Source: Anastatus disparis
Taxonomy: Eukaryota; Arthropoda; Insecta; Hymenoptera; Eupelmidae
Length of the DNA stretch: 64,000 nt
Assembly: GCA_017163975.1 (NCBI GenBank)
Contig: JAFFSR010000220.1
Coordinates: 15,952,001 to 16,016,000, forward strand
Reading direction: 5' to 3'
The position numbers were made by a program, and so were the translations under genes. The notes beneath the pieces are model-generated. The model was not told the DNA's origin. It did no database searches and saw only the letters and a program-made list of their open reading frames with translations. The stretch's first letter is position 1. The number at the start of each line of letters is the position of its first letter. This document shows, in pieces, positions 62,011-64,000 of this stretch.

Positions 62011-64000
62011 GTGAGTTCAAATATATGCACAAGTTTGTGCTATTGTTTGTCTTTGGGATTGATTGTAGAATATATGACTTGGAAATTTCAATGCATTATA
62101 TATTCATTATATAGCTGCTTATTGTAGTATTTAATTAATATTGAATTCAATGTATTAATATCGTCGCTTCTGACGAAGAGTAACACAGTTTGATTTTCAG
62201 GCAAAAACTAAAATGGTTCATAGTTGCAACGAAGATTAGCACATTTGATACCCTTTGTTCCGATGAGTAAAAAATTCAAATTATCTCACGAAAATTAGCG
62301 CATCTCAATGCTGTGTCTTCAACAATAATACATTTTAACAACATCCTGAGATTTATAAACGGCGAAGTATGCTAATTTTCGTGAAAGCTTTTGGAATGTT
62401 TTACTTTTAGACAGGAGGTTTTCAAATGTACTACTTTTTGCGACACGAAATAAAATTTGCTACTCTTTGCTAAAGGCGTCGATATGTACTTGAGTAACTT
62501 CGAAATAATAAAATATAATGTATTATATTAAGATTCTTCTTATCTTATGTTAATAACTAATTGACTTGTTTATTTGACGTGGTTTTTATTTGGTAGCGAT
62601 GCAAATCTGCTTTGTAACTTAATTATTTCAAACTTATCATTTTTAAACATTATTTTATTATAAATATTTTTTACATCTATCGATATTATTTAAATACAAA
62701 TTCAAAATAATTAATTGATTGTGTTTAAATTATTAACTAATCATTCTAGTCAAACCTTCTAGCTTCATTGTAAATTCATAACATTACGAGACTAATAGCA
62801 AAAAAATTAATTGATTGTTCAAAATTAAAGTAATTCTAAAGTCGATAAAAGAATAAATTAACGAGCATCATAGTTTAATTTTCCCAAGAGCACATAATAT
62901 TTGTATCGGATGTATCTGTAATCGATTGTGAAAAAAGGCAAATATATATATTTAGATTTTTGTTTAGCTTTTACCAGTTGATGCGAAATCAATAAGCTGA
63001 CGTACTTTCCTGATTTCCTATTTTTTCTTGCTTATAAATAGAATGCTTTATTTTAGAATAATAATAAACTTACTCATAAATTTCTTCGCAAACTAAAATG
63101 TTTATGATAATTTAATGCACGTCAACAAACAAAGTATATAAAAATATAAATATTATTTTCTAATTTTTATTTTACAGAGATTTCTATCTATAATTTATGC
63201 ATGAAGTATGTCATAATGTCTAGAAACATTAATACCAGATGATACTTTTCATTTCTCTTTTGTGCAATTATTTTTTTTTACATTCTCTTATTTGATGTAC
63301 AAATTTTTGACATTTAATATTGACAGAGACAGTAAGTTCTTAGTTTGTTCTAAATATTGATTATCTGAACCAAAGTATTAGGCTTTAATTAAATTTTAAA
63401 TGTTAATTTTTTGATCATTTCTTTAGTACTTTCAGATATATTATTACTTTTTAACGTTTTATTAATTTTAAATATTCATTAGTTAGTATTTTTATATCGA
63501 ATGATATTTTTAATATTTGTTAAGCAGTTTATATAAAGTAAATTAAATCATTCATATCCATAAGATTCATTTATGAATGAGACATTACTATTTTGATAAT
63601 TTACTATGATTAAAATATTGATAATTTAAGAGAAATATCAAGACAAATGATTTGACTGTAACATCGAATCAATCAATTCTAAATACATTTATTCTGAAAA
63701 ATTAAATTGTGTCATGTAAAAATAACAACTTTTTTCTATGGAAGCGTATAATTATCTTGTTTACAACTGTACAAAACTTGTATACGTAAAAAAATGTCAA
63801 TTTCTTTAGTTGTTTTATTCGTTATTCTTCGAAAAATTACAAATAGAGACATTTTTACAAATATATTTTTATATTAAGTGATCAAATTTTTTTTTTAATT
63901 CACATAGTAAAGAAATTTTGTTCACGGAATAAAATATGACAATTACATATCTAAGCTATAATAAATTTTAGTTAGCACATAAATTTTGTAAATGAATATG
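62011..64000 (+). other. Mctp: Start of the next Mctp intron
   Basis: A+T-rich sequence after the GTGAGT donor. No acceptor with a C2C-like frame was found before the window ends, so the next exon lies outside. Confidence 0.65.

Overview
The window is A+T-rich animal DNA, most likely from an insect. It has a single recognisable protein-coding gene with large introns, spliced exons with GT/AG boundaries, tRNA-derived SINEs, foldback MITEs, a solo LTR and a decayed LINE. The gene's protein matches the insect form of MCTP (multiple C2 and transmembrane domain protein). The species cannot be fixed from the sequence; an A+T-rich hymenopteran is my guess, not a demonstrated fact. No bacterial, organellar, rRNA or CRISPR signal was seen.

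Gene layout, all on the + strand: Mctp begins with a 5' exon (about 14219-14711, start codon 14657) and continues through exons at 28930-29349, 36503-36859, 39686-39828, 41042-41233, 57377-57525 and 61605-62010. It runs off the right edge. All seven coding segments join in phase and give an uninterrupted 574-codon product: a disordered Ser/Arg-rich N-terminus, C2A (about residues 258-383), a short linker and C2B (about 410-565). The product ends as the third C2 domain begins. Both C2 domains keep all five Asp calcium ligands. C2C and the two C-terminal membrane segments must lie to the right. Three further exons (49515 or 49563-49672, 52542-53121, 56598-56843) lie between the C2A and C2B exons. 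Together they are frame-neutral, so they can be included or skipped (312 or 328 extra residues), or they may form the 5' end of a shorter form lacking C2A.

Region by region: 1-14218 is upstream non-coding DNA with three SINEs, a decayed LINE endonuclease region (about 11040-12010) and a purine-rich island near 9.3 kb. The first intron (14712-28929) holds a 569-bp solo LTR with an array of CRE-like sites, one SINE and two CpG-richer islands. Intron 2 has a degenerate SINE, a 370-bp foldback and an unexplained 38-codon open segment. Intron 3 has a TTAA-flanked foldback, and intron 4 a decayed tRNA-Met-like SINE. The 41.2-57.4 kb block carries four SINEs, the three optional exons, a possible internal promoter and a striking miRNA-precursor-like hairpin at 54342-54444. 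The C2B intron (57526-61604) has a 416-bp foldback with a SINE at its edge, a second MITE and a relic or poison exon resembling the C2B exon.

The observations most worth following are the tandem uORFs ending in an ATGA overlap with the Mctp start, the frame-neutral linker exon block, the LTR CRE array and the 103-nt hairpin. The SINE family and its conserved 3' stem-loop may also be undescribed.
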